A stretch of DNA of 64,000 nucleotides from UBA6168 sp964423205 (GCA_964423205.1 CAYRDX010000001.1:62001-126000); one strand, 5' to 3'; positions 34,911 to 43,720 are shown, counted from the first letter of the stretch. The notes: a model not told the origin generated them from the sequence alone. Numbers and translations: made by a program.

Positions 34911-35202
34911 TAAACAGGATGGAAAAAAATTAAAACACCCAACACAAAAGTCCTGACAATGCAAACAGCATACACAAACCGGCACGACAACTGGACGACA
35001 GAAAAAGAAGTACATGCCCATAACAGCGGTTTTGCGGCATGCGGGGTGAAGTGCTTATATTCAAGTGCAGTTTTTCAATTTAACTTTAGTGCTGGTTTGA
35101 CAGTTTTGTGCCCTGAAATCCCGCACGAACGCAAAGCCGCAAAACGGTATGCCGGTTTGTTTGCAGAATTGAGGGAAGCCCTGGATAAAAGAAGTCAATA
35201 AA

Positions 35203-35571
35203 ATGAAGAAGACCTTTAATCCTGCATTTGGCCTTTCAGACGAAACAGTATCTGCCATAAATACTGTGTTCTCTCGTTATCCTCAGATAAGAGCGGTGGT
35301 ATTGTACGGCTCCCGTGCGAAAGGAAATTTCAGACCCGGCGGCGATATTGACCTGACCCTGAAAGGTGAACACCTGAATCTGCGCATCTTAAATGCTGTA
35401 GGCAACGAATTGGATGATCTGTTACTCCCATACACCTTCGACCTGTCCATTTTTCATCATATAGAAAACCGGGAATTGCTGAGTCATATCAACAGGGTCG
35501 GCAAATTGTTTTACAAAGCCGGTTACATTTCCCATGAGTCAGAGACCTTAGTGTTACGTGATGATGATTAA
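35203..35571 (+). CDS. MNT-type minimal nucleotidyltransferase
   Basis: A 122-aa protein of the Pol-beta-like MNT fold. VVLYGSRAKGNFRPGGDIDLTLKG carries the GSx10DxD motif with both catalytic Asp residues, so it is probably active. MNT proteins are antitoxins that AMPylate HEPN toxins, or pair with HI0074 proteins. No intact HEPN or HI0074 gene is adjacent. The frame just upstream (stop at 35199-35201, ERKAAKRYAGLFAELREALDKR) could be the last part of a lost partner. The ATG follows that stop by one base. The 292-bp gap 34911-35202 otherwise shows nothing clear. Confidence 0.87.
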   Translation: MKKTFNPAFGLSDETVSAINTVFSRYPQIRAVVLYGSRAKGNFRPGGDIDLTLKGEHLNLRILNAVGNELDDLLLPYTFDLSIFHHIENRELLSHINRVGKLFYKAGYISHESETLVLRDDD

Positions 35572-35574
35572 AAC

Positions 35575-36192
35575 ATGCTAAAACTCTTTCGGAAAAACAG
35601 CCCGGACTTATCTGATGAAGAACTGGTACAGCAGTATCAGCGGTCAGGCGATTTGGAACAGTTGGGAGTCCTGTATGAGCGGTATATAGAGTTGGTTTAC
35701 GGTACTTGTCTGAAATTTTTCAAAGAGCCAGCTATGGCTGAAGATGCCGTTATGGGCATTTTCGAAACACTGGTGGAAAAGGTAAAAACGCATGAAATCA
35801 GGCAATTCAGGCCCTGGCTGCATGTCGTTTCCAAAAACCACTGCCTGATGGCCCTGCGAAAAAAGAACCTGACAGTGTCTTATGACGACCTGACCCCTTC
35901 CGCCAAATTGGAGAGTGTGCATTCTGCCGATTCGATGCATCCATTGGATACTTTTGAAGAAAATCCCGAGGAGGCCGCTTTGAAGGATTGCGTGGAACGG
36001 CTTTCTGAAAACCAGAAAAAGTGCATTGAACAGTTTTATTTCGACGGCAAATCGTACCAGGAAATTGCCGATGAATCAGGAGAAGCATTGGGAACTGTGC
36101 GCTCCAATATTCAAAATGGCAGAAGGAATTTGCGAATATGTTTGGAAAAGAAACTATCGGCAACCGGTGAAAAAACAGTAAGTAAGAAATGA
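35575..36192 (+). CDS. Sigma-70 family (ECF-like) RNA polymerase sigma factor
   Basis: A 205-aa sigma factor. Region 2 is LSDEELVQQYQRSGDLEQLGVLYERY ... AEDAVMGIFETLVEKV (with the less usual VMGIFE in place of VQEVFL). Region 4 is LSENQKKCIEQFYFDGKSYQEIADE and GTVRSNIQNGRRNLR, a normal helix-turn-helix. It directs RNA polymerase to a small regulon, perhaps including its own operon. The next gene overlaps its stop by 4 bp (ATGA) and looks like its membrane-bound regulator. It lies 3 bp after the nucleotidyltransferase gene. Confidence 0.9.
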   Translation: MLKLFRKNSPDLSDEELVQQYQRSGDLEQLGVLYERYIELVYGTCLKFFKEPAMAEDAVMGIFETLVEKVKTHEIRQFRPWLHVVSKNHCLMALRKKNLTVSYDDLTPSAKLESVHSADSMHPLDTFEENPEEAALKDCVERLSENQKKCIEQFYFDGKSYQEIADESGEALGTVRSNIQNGRRNLRICLEKKLSATGEKTVSKK

Positions 36193-37478
36193 AATCCGAA
36201 AATGGACATACAGGCTGGTTGTCAGCTCTCTTAAACTGGATTAAGGGTGAATCCACCCTTCAGGATGAGCGTGCCCTGGAGGATCTGGCCAGCAAGGATG
36301 AATTTCTTGCCGATGCGCTCGAAGGCTACCGTAAGTTTCCGAAGGAAAACCATGCGGCCGCTATTACCCGGATGAAAGTGCAGTTGCGAAAGCGAACAAA
36401 GAAGAGGGGAATGGTATTCTACGCTGTAAGGGCTGCGGCAGCAGTGGCATTTTTGGTTGTTGCGTGGCTTGTCGTTCAGAATCTCTTGCCCCCATCTGAA
36501 ACAGGCTCCATTTCCATGATGGAGAAACAGGAAAGTGTGGATGTACAAGCGCCACCGGAGACAGTCGAAAGCATTGGCACACAGTCATCGCAGGAGGAAG
36601 TCATCGCTGAAACAAACCAGGATGTTGCAGAAAATACCACCAGACGAATTTCGCCACCGATTTCAGCCAAAGAGGATTTGGCTGTCGTGACTCAAAAGCA
36701 AAAAGTACCGGAAGACCCACCCACGCCTTTGGCCGACTTGAAAACACCGGAAACACCTGCAATTCCTAAAGTTGAAAAACCGGTGGAAGAAATCGCAGTG
36801 GCACTTCAAAAAGAAAAGATGGAAGCCAAAGAACGGTTCATGGAGCCCGGTGCCATAAGAATGGCCCCAAAAGCAATGACTTCAGAACCGTCAGCAGGTG
36901 TTTTATCTTCCCGTAAAATCAGCGGAAAAGTGACCGGTCAAAACGGCGAGCCAATAATCGGCGCTACAGTTTTACAAAAAGGGACAAATAAAGGCGCCGT
37001 AACAGACTTTGATGGAAATTTCAGCCTGGAGGTAATTGCACCGGCACCTTTGTCTGTAAGTTACATTGGATATCAGACCCGTGAAATCTCGATGGATGAC
37101 CGGACTCAATACATCATCACTTTGACGGAAGCCATGGCTTCTGAATTATCTGAAGTGGTTGTGACTGGTCTGAGTGATAAAAAAGCTAAAGCCAGGAGAG
37201 AAGCAACTAAGTCCCCGGAACCAGAGAATGGATTTAAGAGTTACGAGAAATACCTTTCCGAATCACTGATTTATCCACCTTCCGCAAAAGCCAATGACAT
37301 TACAGGCAAGGTCAGGCTGCAATTCAGGGTAAACCCTGATGGAAGTCTCTCCGATTTTATCGTGCTGGATTCCCTCGGGTTTGGCTGCGATGAAGAGGCC
37401 ATACGCCTCCTGAAAGAAGGCCCAAAATGGAAGCCTGCCGGTATGCAAAACTATTCCGTAGCGTTCAGGTTGAAATAA
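36189..37478 (+). CDS. Membrane protein with CarboxypepD_reg and TonB C-terminal domains
   Basis: A 429-aa protein. Residues 1-75 are cytoplasmic and charged, in the position of an anti-sigma domain. One membrane helix follows (AVAFLVVAWLVVQNLL, about 82-98). A long Pro/Glu-rich periplasmic stretch leads to a CarboxypepD_reg domain (ISGKVTGQNGEPIIGATVLQ, then ELSEVVVTG) and a TonB C-terminal domain (DITGKVRLQFRVNPDGSLSDF, GCDEEAIRLLKEGPKW). It overlaps the sigma gene by 4 bp. I infer that it links envelope signals to that sigma factor; the TonB domain could contact outer-membrane proteins. The gene converges on the sugar nucleotidyltransferase gene, with 2 bp between them. Confidence 0.85.
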   Translation: MKSENGHTGWLSALLNWIKGESTLQDERALEDLASKDEFLADALEGYRKFPKENHAAAITRMKVQLRKRTKKRGMVFYAVRAAAAVAFLVVAWLVVQNLLPPSETGSISMMEKQESVDVQAPPETVESIGTQSSQEEVIAETNQDVAENTTRRISPPISAKEDLAVVTQKQKVPEDPPTPLADLKTPETPAIPKVEKPVEEIAVALQKEKMEAKERFMEPGAIRMAPKAMTSEPSAGVLSSRKISGKVTGQNGEPIIGATVLQKGTNKGAVTDFDGNFSLEVIAPAPLSVSYIGYQTREISMDDRTQYIITLTEAMASELSEVVVTGLSDKKAKARREATKSPEPENGFKSYEKYLSESLIYPPSAKANDITGKVRLQFRVNPDGSLSDFIVLDSLGFGCDEEAIRLLKEGPKWKPAGMQNYSVAFRLK

Positions 37479-37480
37479 AA

Positions 37481-38383
37481 TCAGGACCAAATAGGCGAGG
37501 GGTACTTTCCCGCTACAGTCATTTCTGCGAAAGCCTTTTGCACCATCGGCCTGTCATCCTGATAGGTTACGCCATACCACTTTTCATCGTTCGGCAATAC
37601 CGTGAATTGACCGGCACCGGTATTTATCAGGTGGTTGGTATATGTGGAAATATAGAACTCGGCCTTCGGGTTGGAGGCATTTTGGTGAACAAACTGATTG
37701 AACCCTTCCTGCAGCAATGAAAAAACATGGGGGTGAAATCCCCACAGGTTCATGGAAACCAATTCGGCCCCGGTGAGCTGAACTTTCTCTCCTTTTTCAT
37801 TGGTACCAAAAAGAGCAGATTCTCCGGGTTGAATGCCCGTGCATTCCGTAACGTTAATCAGATGTCCGGTTTCATTCATTTTGCACACCCCCCGGCTGAC
37901 AGCCCCAAATTCTGACAGCGTATTTTTCAGCACATATCCCACCATTCCGTATTCAGCCGGACCGCAATACTCTTTGAGGAAAGTGGCCATTTTTTCAAAT
38001 CCCGAATACCCGTAATAATCGTCGGCATTGATGGCCACAAAAGGCTCATTCACCTGCTCTTTGGCCACCAGAATGGCATGGGCCGTACCCCATGGCTTCA
38101 GCCGTTCCACCTGACCTTCCAAGATAGGAACATATTTATCCATGTCCTGAAAAGCAAAGTCCATATCCACCTTGCCTTTCCAGCGGCTGGCTATCTTTTC
38201 TTTGAATTCAGCTTCAAAATCGCGGCGGATTACAAAAACTACCTTGCCAAATCCGGCCTTGATGGCGTCGTAAATGGAATAATCCATGATGGCTTCACCG
38301 GCAGCGCCGACAGCATCGAGTTGTTTCAGTCCACCGTAGCGGCTGCCCATGCCGGCAGCTAAAATTAGAAGTGTTGGTTTCAT
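37481..38383 (-). CDS. Sugar-phosphate nucleotidyltransferase
   Basis: A 300-aa protein of the NTP_transferase family. LILAAGMGSRYGGLKQLDAVG is the nucleotide-binding signature, and AINADDYYGYSGF holds the metal-binding acidic residues. It should join a sugar 1-phosphate with an NTP to make an activated sugar for polysaccharide or glycan synthesis. The specific sugar cannot be told. Family members in Bacteroidota often stand alone, as here. The 447-bp spacer upstream (38384-38830) shows short repeat-like pieces but no gene. Confidence 0.88.
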   Translation of the reverse strand: MKPTLLILAAGMGSRYGGLKQLDAVGAAGEAIMDYSIYDAIKAGFGKVVFVIRRDFEAEFKEKIASRWKGKVDMDFAFQDMDKYVPILEGQVERLKPWGTAHAILVAKEQVNEPFVAINADDYYGYSGFEKMATFLKEYCGPAEYGMVGYVLKNTLSEFGAVSRGVCKMNETGHLINVTECTGIQPGESALFGTNEKGEKVQLTGAELVSMNLWGFHPHVFSLLQEGFNQFVHQNASNPKAEFYISTYTNHLINTGAGQFTVLPNDEKWYGVTYQDDRPMVQKAFAEMTVAGKYPSPIWS

Positions 38384-38787
38384 GTTGTGAATGGTTAGAT
38401 GGTTAATTGGTTAGGTGCTTGCCCCGAAGCCTCGGGGGTTAACTGGATTATAGGACGATACACAGTTCCTCAAAGTCCCGGTTTGTTTGGGCGCCAAACT
38501 TAGTGGATTTTTACGAGATGGGGGGCAGTGAATGACCATCGTTACCTCCTGCCCTTGCGGTCCTTTCCACTAATACCGGCCTGCTGCTGCTGTCCAAAAA
38601 GAATAGGGACGGAAAGAGCGTAGTGTCGTTTATGGCATGGGTAGATTTGGGGCGAGCGGGAGCATTAAAGCCCATTTTTTCAATGAACTAATGCTGGAAA
38701 GAATTCTTTGAGTGTTTGGAAAAAAGACGCGGATGTACAGCCCCGCAAAAAAGATCTTCTGACGATTATCTTTATCAAAATTTTAGA
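38384..38787. other. Spacer without a recognised gene
   Basis: GGTTAGATGGTTAATTGGTTAG short repeats at the left are followed by a short plus frame (GLLLLSKKNRDGKSVVSF) with no start or homologue that I recognise. Confidence 0.35.
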
Positions 38788-38807
38788 GTCAAAGCTGTTG
38801 CTTTGAC
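38788..38807 (-). terminator. Possible terminator of the OLD-type gene
   Basis: GTCAAAGC (38788-38795), a 4-nt loop and GCTTTGAC (38800-38807). On minus it lies just after the stop of the OLD-type gene and is followed by an A/T-rich run. The T-run is weak. Confidence 0.45.
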
Positions 38808-38830
38808 CCCAAAAATTTTTCAGACTATTG

Positions 38831-40534
38831 TTAATTAACTTCATCGGTAAAATAGTTATAGAATCCTTTAATGGTATCTATCAACTCCTGGTCAAGCAAA
38901 TTTTCGTCAACGAAATCTACTAATTGATAGAATTTTGATTTGTCCATTATTCCCTTTGGCATACCTAGTTCATCAAGAAACTTTTCAAAGAGTGGGGTCA
39001 AGAAGTCATCACTTATTTTTGTGGTAACCCAAAATTTATCATTCAAATCTTTCATTGCAACAGGGGGAATCCTTTCTGAAACCAATTCTTTAAAACGACC
39101 ACTCCAGATAGCACCTAAATTCATTGAATCAACGTAAGAATATAGGCTTTGCGGAATAGGCACATAATTTTCAATTTCATTTCTGCTCCATTGTTTTATA
39201 AATAATCCTGGTTGATTGTTTTCAACTTGCTTTCGGAGGTTATCAAAAATGGCAAATCCCTTTAAATTTGGAATAAAATTTCTCAAAGAGTCTAAATGGC
39301 TTCTAACTTTGATTACATCGTTACCCACAGGATATGGATAAACATTCTCCTCCAAAAATCTATAAATCTCATCAAGCTTAAGTTTTTTACAAAAAGCTTT
39401 GATGAAATCTAAATCTGTCGTTCCTTCAAAGTACAAAATACTTGGTCTTTGCCTGGCAATAAGAAATTCCTCATAACCAATCTCTCTCAAAACAGATTTG
39501 ATATACTTCTCCTGATTAACCTGTTCAAACTCACCAAAAATTCCTGAAATTACCTGATCTTTCCCAAAAGCTCTGTTCATCACGCTTTCTGAATGACTTG
39601 CAACAATCAATTGGCTGTTGCTTTTCTTGGCTAAATCTGAAATTTTATCATAAATATTTGATTGTCTTATTACCTCTAAATGTGCATCGGGTTCATCCAA
39701 GAGATTAACAGTGTTCGGGAATGATAATAGATATGCAAATAGCAAAATGGCTTGTTTAGTGCCGCTACCCAACGATGACAAATCAACATTTTTCTTTCCA
39801 TCTTCGTTGTAACTCATTTTTAGTAACCCTGTTGCCGGAATATATTTAGGTGGGTTTAATGTAACCCTGAACAAACCCTCTATTTCACCAATAAATGTGT
39901 TCCAATTGGATTTGTCTTCTTTGTCATACAATAAGTAGCAAACGTTTCTTAGTATGTCGGATGTGTTTCCATTTCCAATATATCTTAGAATAGACCCGAC
40001 TTCTAATTTGTCTTCTGTTGGTTTTAGCCCGGCAACTGATGGAAGAAAACCAATTTTTTCATTTAGCAAAACTTCAGGAAAGTCGTACGAGTTCCCTTGG
40101 TCGTCCTGAGTTAAGCGAGCGTAAATCAGACTATCCCTGCCATAATCAAATTCAAACCCTGTATGCCATGATTGATTATCGGTAAACCCTGAAGCTATTA
40201 TCTCTATCCTTATGTTTTTTGCAGTAGGCTTTCCCTCTTCGTTGGTTATACCTTCTCTTACAATAAGGTCTGTCCATAATTCTTTAAAATCTGTCACCGA
40301 AATATTTAGCAGGTCTTCAAGATTAATTGCTACACCTGTTCTTTTCTGTGCTTTGCTTTTTTTATTAACTCTTTCCACTCCCCAGGCTCTGATTGCAATT
40401 GCAAATAGCGAAATTGCTTGAAGTAAAGTACTTTTTCCGCCATTATTGGGTCCAATTATAACTACAGATTGACCTAAATCAATGGTTTGATCTTTGATCA
40501 GTCTGAAATTTTTTATCCTGATCTTCGTAATCAT
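38831..40534 (-). CDS. OLD-family ATPase/TOPRIM nuclease
   Basis: A 567-aa single-gene OLD-type protein. The N-terminal ABC-like ATPase has Walker A GPNNGGKST (28-36), signature LSSLGSGTKQ (252-261), Walker B NLLDEPDAH (277-285), and a switch in VASHSESVMN. The C-terminal TOPRIM part has ILYFEGTTDLDFIKAF (E370) and FAIFDNLR near residue 435, where the second acidic residue of the usual DxD is replaced by Asn. OLD proteins are nucleases tied to phage defence; the Asn change could weaken metal binding. The gene is visibly A+T-richer than its neighbours, which suggests transfer. Confidence 0.87.
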   Translation of the reverse strand: MITKIRIKNFRLIKDQTIDLGQSVVIIGPNNGGKSTLLQAISLFAIAIRAWGVERVNKKSKAQKRTGVAINLEDLLNISVTDFKELWTDLIVREGITNEEGKPTAKNIRIEIIASGFTDNQSWHTGFEFDYGRDSLIYARLTQDDQGNSYDFPEVLLNEKIGFLPSVAGLKPTEDKLEVGSILRYIGNGNTSDILRNVCYLLYDKEDKSNWNTFIGEIEGLFRVTLNPPKYIPATGLLKMSYNEDGKKNVDLSSLGSGTKQAILLFAYLLSFPNTVNLLDEPDAHLEVIRQSNIYDKISDLAKKSNSQLIVASHSESVMNRAFGKDQVISGIFGEFEQVNQEKYIKSVLREIGYEEFLIARQRPSILYFEGTTDLDFIKAFCKKLKLDEIYRFLEENVYPYPVGNDVIKVRSHLDSLRNFIPNLKGFAIFDNLRKQVENNQPGLFIKQWSRNEIENYVPIPQSLYSYVDSMNLGAIWSGRFKELVSERIPPVAMKDLNDKFWVTTKISDDFLTPLFEKFLDELGMPKGIMDKSKFYQLVDFVDENLLDQELIDTIKGFYNYFTDEVN

Positions 40535-41002
40535 AACCTGGTAATTTTTAATGATTCGATTCCCCTTGCGTCAATAATTTTTCCTGCCACATTTTTTCCT
40601 GCTTTGAATAGAGTGTGTAGTAAAAATATGGGGTAAGAAATAGGAGTAGGTGATGACGAAAAGGCATCGTAAGTTGTGATAGTAAAAAAAAACCGAACAC
40701 ACCCTAATGGAAGCGAAGTACGAACAAATTGAAGATATCCGCAAGGAATTTGAATAATTGATTAGCAATACCACTAGCCCCCGGTCTTTCCCATTAAACA
40801 AAGCCTGCACCTACCGTCCAAGAGAATTCAGGATAACGGGCACTTCTACGCCCCTTTATCTAATCCAGTTCCTGGCAGCCCCGAAGATTCGGAGAAGGCA
40901 TAAAAGAGCATATTAATGCCTTAACCTCGACCCGGTAACTCATTATATTACTATAACTATATTATTGAGGGTCTGAATCCAGCCAGCCCCTCAATTAGAT
41001 GG
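40535..41002. other. Non-coding spacer with left part of a duplicated segment
   Basis: From about 40780 the sequence matches 43070 onward, as part of the segmental duplication. The part 40535-40780 is A+T-rich; one short frame (ATG 40707, 16 codons) resembles nothing certain. No gene is called. Confidence 0.5.
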
Positions 41003-41467
41003 CTATATCGCCACCGTCTCCAGTATCTGCTCCGCATGTCGCTTTGATTCCACCTTGGAGATAATGCTTCCAATTATTCCGTTTTCATCGATTATGAAAG
41101 TAGTGCGGTGAACGCCGTCGTATTGCTTTCCGAACATCTGTTTCGGTCCCCAAACGCCGTAGGCTTTGATGGTAGTCAGTTCGGAATCGACCAAAAGCGG
41201 GAAGGGAAGTTTGTGTTTGTTGATGAAGTTCTGATGCTTTTTGGCGCTGTCCGGACTCACGCCGAGAATCTGAAAACCTTCTTTTTTGAGCAATTTGTAA
41301 TTGTCCCGGAGGTTGCAGGCTTCGACAGTGCAGGTTGGGGTATTGTCCTGTGGGTAGAAATAAAGAATCAGCTTTTTTCCGGAAAAATCGGCTAAGGAGA
41401 TTTTTTTGCCCTTTTCGTCGATGCCGTTGAAACCGGGGGCTTTGTCGCCTTTTTTGAGGTGTGTCAT
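41003..41467 (-). CDS. bcp: Peroxiredoxin Bcp, copy 2
   Basis: A 154-aa thiol peroxidase from ATG 41467 (MTHLKKGDKAPGF); the frame is open further upstream but that part runs through the spacer hairpin. The peroxidatic cysteine C46 lies in YPQDNTPTCTVEA and the resolving cysteine is C51 (EACNLRD). It reduces peroxides with thioredoxin in the cytoplasm. It is a close copy of the gene at 43244 and differs at about twenty positions. Both keep the catalytic residues. Because the Kazal gene beside it is truncated and that beside the other copy is complete, this is taken as the derived copy. Confidence 0.9.
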   Translation of the reverse strand: MTHLKKGDKAPGFNGIDEKGKKISLADFSGKKLILYFYPQDNTPTCTVEACNLRDNYKLLKKEGFQILGVSPDSAKKHQNFINKHKLPFPLLVDSELTTIKAYGVWGPKQMFGKQYDGVHRTTFIIDENGIIGSIISKVESKRHAEQILETVAI

Positions 41468-41540
41468 TGGTAAGGATTTGTTAAGTGAATATTTTACATC
41501 ACCTAACAGAGGCGGGCTGGAATGGTTCAGAGGTGGTGTC

Positions 41541-41573
41541 AGAGGTGACACCTTTTGGAAAGGTGTCACCTCT
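41541..41573. repeat. 15-bp perfect hairpin (copy of 43794-43826)
   Basis: AGAGGTGACACCTTT, TGG, AAAGGTGTCACCTCT. It lies between the Kazal remnant and bcp. Confidence 0.8.
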
Positions 41574-41580
41574 AAAATTC

Positions 41581-41700
41581 TCAGGGACATTCACCTTTGG
41601 TGAATTCAGAAATTCCGGCACAGGCAGCCTCACAGGCATTGCCATAAGTTTTGCCATTACATCCGCAAACGGGGTCATAGAGTGTTATACAGTAACAACC
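41581..41700 (-). pseudogene. Truncated Kazal-domain gene copy
   Basis: The last 40 codons match the intact gene at 43834-44043, including LYDPVCGCNGKTYGNACEAA-type sequence and GECP before the stop. The signal peptide and the first cysteines are missing; the match ends at about 41700. No start codon is present, so no product is expected. Confidence 0.8.
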
Positions 41701-41730
41701 CCGCTCACTGCATAAGTTGCCCCCTGCTCA

Positions 41731-41768
41731 GCTGGATGATTGATTGATTGGAAGACCCTGGGCAAGCG
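41731..41768. repeat. Degenerate dispersed repeat
   Basis: GCTGGATGATTGATTGATTG, then GAAGACCCTGGGCAAGCG; compare 14781-14818. It marks the point where the duplicated segment ends. Confidence 0.4.
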
Positions 41769-41803
41769 TAAATGATTTTCTTACAAAAGAGCTACTATAC
41801 CTT

Positions 41804-42121
41804 TCATCCAGGATTCCTTAGCGGATTTCCCCGAGGTCGTTTGCCAAATTTTTTCTCATAAGCCGCAATCGATTCTGCTTCCTTTTCCTCTGCAAGTCTT
41901 CTGCCGGGAATACCGGTAAACAGAACTCTGGCTAAGAAGCGAAGAAAGCCTACCAGCCTGTTGTACTCCCTCACCTGCCGGTTTGCCCGGGGAGATGTAC
42001 CATCGGACAAAAGCGGTTCGCAGGAGATGCCATATTTGTAAACATCTTCTTCAACCGTATCAAATATCTCGCAGAGGTGGTGTTCAGACTGGTTTTGGTG
42101 GGAATTGGCGTGAGGCTTCAT
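41804..42121 (-). CDS. Hypothetical protein, 105 aa
   Basis: I do not recognise this protein. It is highly charged (RQVREYNRLVGFLRFLARVL, AEEKEAESIAAYEKKFGKRP) with an amphipathic helix in the middle and no signal peptide or metal motif. It overlaps the upstream DUF4240 gene by 4 bp (ATGA), so the two are translated together and may work together. Both are enclosed between the two copies of the bcp segment. Confidence 0.6.
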   Translation of the reverse strand: MKPHANSHQNQSEHHLCEIFDTVEEDVYKYGISCEPLLSDGTSPRANRQVREYNRLVGFLRFLARVLFTGIPGRRLAEEKEAESIAAYEKKFGKRPRGNPLRNPG

Positions 42122-42765
42122 ACAATCTTGCTGTTAATCAGGTCTTGAAGGGGCGGAATGTCATTCCATGCAGCATGGTTGCTGAAGGTTTCATAACTGA
42201 CAGAAGGTAAAAAATCATAGCCGTCAGTTCCAGTTTTCATCCGATATGCTTTTTCCGCCAGGTAAAGCAGAGGCTCGAAACTGTGTTCTTTGGGTATGAG
42301 TTGAGGGTTTTCAAGTACTTTTTCATAAAAATCCTTGCCGTTGGCAACAGCACAGCAACGGGCATACAAAAAGGCATCTACCGAAAAGTTACTGTTTACT
42401 TCGCCACCCCAGCCTAAAGGCCTGGCGAACAATTCGCCATCAAGGGTAAATAACTTTTCAGCCAGCATCTGGTCGAACCGGAAAATACCTTCTTCCGGAT
42501 ACCGGCTCAATGCCTCCACAGCTGTGGCCATAATATCATCGCTCCGTTTGCGGCCCCAGTCCAGTTGGGCGATAATATCCCAAAACTGCCGGTCGTCCAT
42601 CTCAGGAGTACTTTCCGGTGATTGTTCCTGAATACTGACCATAGCATCGGGGTATTTCTCCTGTAAATCCTTTACAAGGCCGGGGTTGAGTGAACGCAGG
42701 GGCATACTGATGGATTTATTCATCATTAGTTCATTTTCAACAAATGTAAGATATCCTGTCTTCAC
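42118..42765 (-). CDS. DUF4240 domain protein
   Basis: A 215-aa protein. DDRQFWDIIAQLDWGRKRSDD, VEALSRYPEEGIFRFDQMLAE and LFTLDGELFARPLGWG match DUF4240, an all-helical family often found in genes that have been linked to SMI1/KNR4- and WGR-type polymorphic toxin immunity. Its function is not known. The start could also be at an internal Met (residue 14 or 15). It overlaps the downstream 105-aa gene by 4 bp. Confidence 0.8.
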   Translation of the reverse strand: MKTGYLTFVENELMMNKSISMPLRSLNPGLVKDLQEKYPDAMVSIQEQSPESTPEMDDRQFWDIIAQLDWGRKRSDDIMATAVEALSRYPEEGIFRFDQMLAEKLFTLDGELFARPLGWGGEVNSNFSVDAFLYARCCAVANGKDFYEKVLENPQLIPKEHSFEPLLYLAEKAYRMKTGTDGYDFLPSVSYETFSNHAAWNDIPPLQDLINSKIV

Positions 42766-42841
42766 TTCAAATGTACCGGCGTAATATGATTATGGATGTT
42801 CCCGCTCGTCCGAGGTCCACCGCTGGCCCCCGGTCTTCCCA

Positions 42842-43048
42842 AAATACACACCAGTAACGTCGGGGAAAACGACGGGGAAAATCCTGGACCTTATTTCAGG
42901 AAATCCGTACATCACAATTCCGGAATTATCTCAGAAAATCGAAGTAGCCGAAAGAACTATAGAACGCAATTTGAGAAAATTACAGCAGCTAAAGTTGCTT
43001 GAAAGAATTGGAGGAGCTAAAGGAGGGTATTGGAAGCTTATTAGATGA
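42842..43048 (+). pseudogene. C-terminal winged-helix remnant (AlbA_2/RecG-like type)
   Basis: The frame is open without a start: KTTGKILDLISGNPYITIPE, then LSQKIEVAERTIERNLRKLQ, and IGGAKGGYWKLIR before TGA. This matches the winged-helix tail of ATP-binding AlbA_2-type transcriptional regulators. The catalytic or ATP-binding front part is missing. The rest of 42766-43243 shows no gene. Confidence 0.6.
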
Positions 43049-43243
43049 TGAGCCAGGTATCCCCGCTGGCCCTCGGTTTTTTCCACTGAACACAACCTGC
43101 ATCTGCGTCCACGAGAATTCGGGATGACCTGCACTTCTGCGTCACCTAATCTTGCGGCCGAAAATAGTATGCCGCAAGTGCCGCTGCGCTAAACACTTGC
43201 TATAACTAACTACATAATTGAAAGTCTGACTCCATTCAGCCCC

Positions 43244-43720
43244 TCAATTAGATGGCTGAATCGCCACCGCCTCCAGAATCTGCTCCGCATGTCGCTTTGA
43301 TTCTACTTTGGTTATGATTCTTTCAATGATTCCATTTTCATCGATGATGTAGGTAGTGCGGTGAACGCCGTCGTATTGTATTCCGAACATCTGTTTTGGT
43401 CCCCAAACACCGTAGGCTTTGATGGTAGTCAGTTCGGAATCGACTAAGAGAGGGAAGGGAAGTTTGTGTTTGATGATGAAGTTCTGGTGTTTTTTGGCGC
43501 TGTCGGGACTCACGCCGAGAATCTGAAAGCCTTCTTTTTTGAGCATTTTGTAATTGTCACGAAGGTTGCAGGCCTCGACTGTGCATGTAGGGGTATTGTC
43601 CTGGGGATAGAAATAAAGAATCAGCTTTTTACCGGCATAACCGGATAAGGAGATTTTTTTGCCCTTTTCGTTGATGCCGTTGAAATCGGGGGCTTTGTCG
43701 CCTGCTTTGAGGTGGGTCAT
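43244..43720 (-). CDS. bcp: Peroxiredoxin Bcp, copy 1
   Basis: A 158-aa thiol peroxidase from ATG 43720 (MTHLKAGDKAPDFNGI). YPQDNTPTCTVEA and ACNLRD carry the peroxidatic C46 and resolving C51. The last four residues (QPSN) are absent from the other copy because its stop comes earlier. It should reduce hydroperoxides using thioredoxin. The Kazal-type lipoprotein gene lies 113 bp upstream on the same strand, separated by a 15-bp hairpin. Confidence 0.92.
   Translation of the reverse strand: MTHLKAGDKAPDFNGINEKGKKISLSGYAGKKLILYFYPQDNTPTCTVEACNLRDNYKMLKKEGFQILGVSPDSAKKHQNFIIKHKLPFPLLVDSELTTIKAYGVWGPKQMFGIQYDGVHRTTYIIDENGIIERIITKVESKRHAEQILEAVAIQPSN

Larger units (their letters stand above)
40780..41700. 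repeat. Segmental duplication, copy 1 (bcp plus truncated Kazal)
   Basis: About 900 bp that corresponds to about 43070-43953, in the same orientation and offset by about 2241-2253 bp. It includes a complete bcp gene, a 15-bp hairpin and the last 40 codons of the Kazal gene. Coding parts are nearly identical; the left flank has diverged more. Confidence 0.85.

Noticed and set aside
34930..35100. Integron attC-like site (AACAGCGGTTTTGCGGC region)
   Set aside because: Some resemblance to intergenic elements of Bacteroidota, but the paired core sites of attC could not be found.
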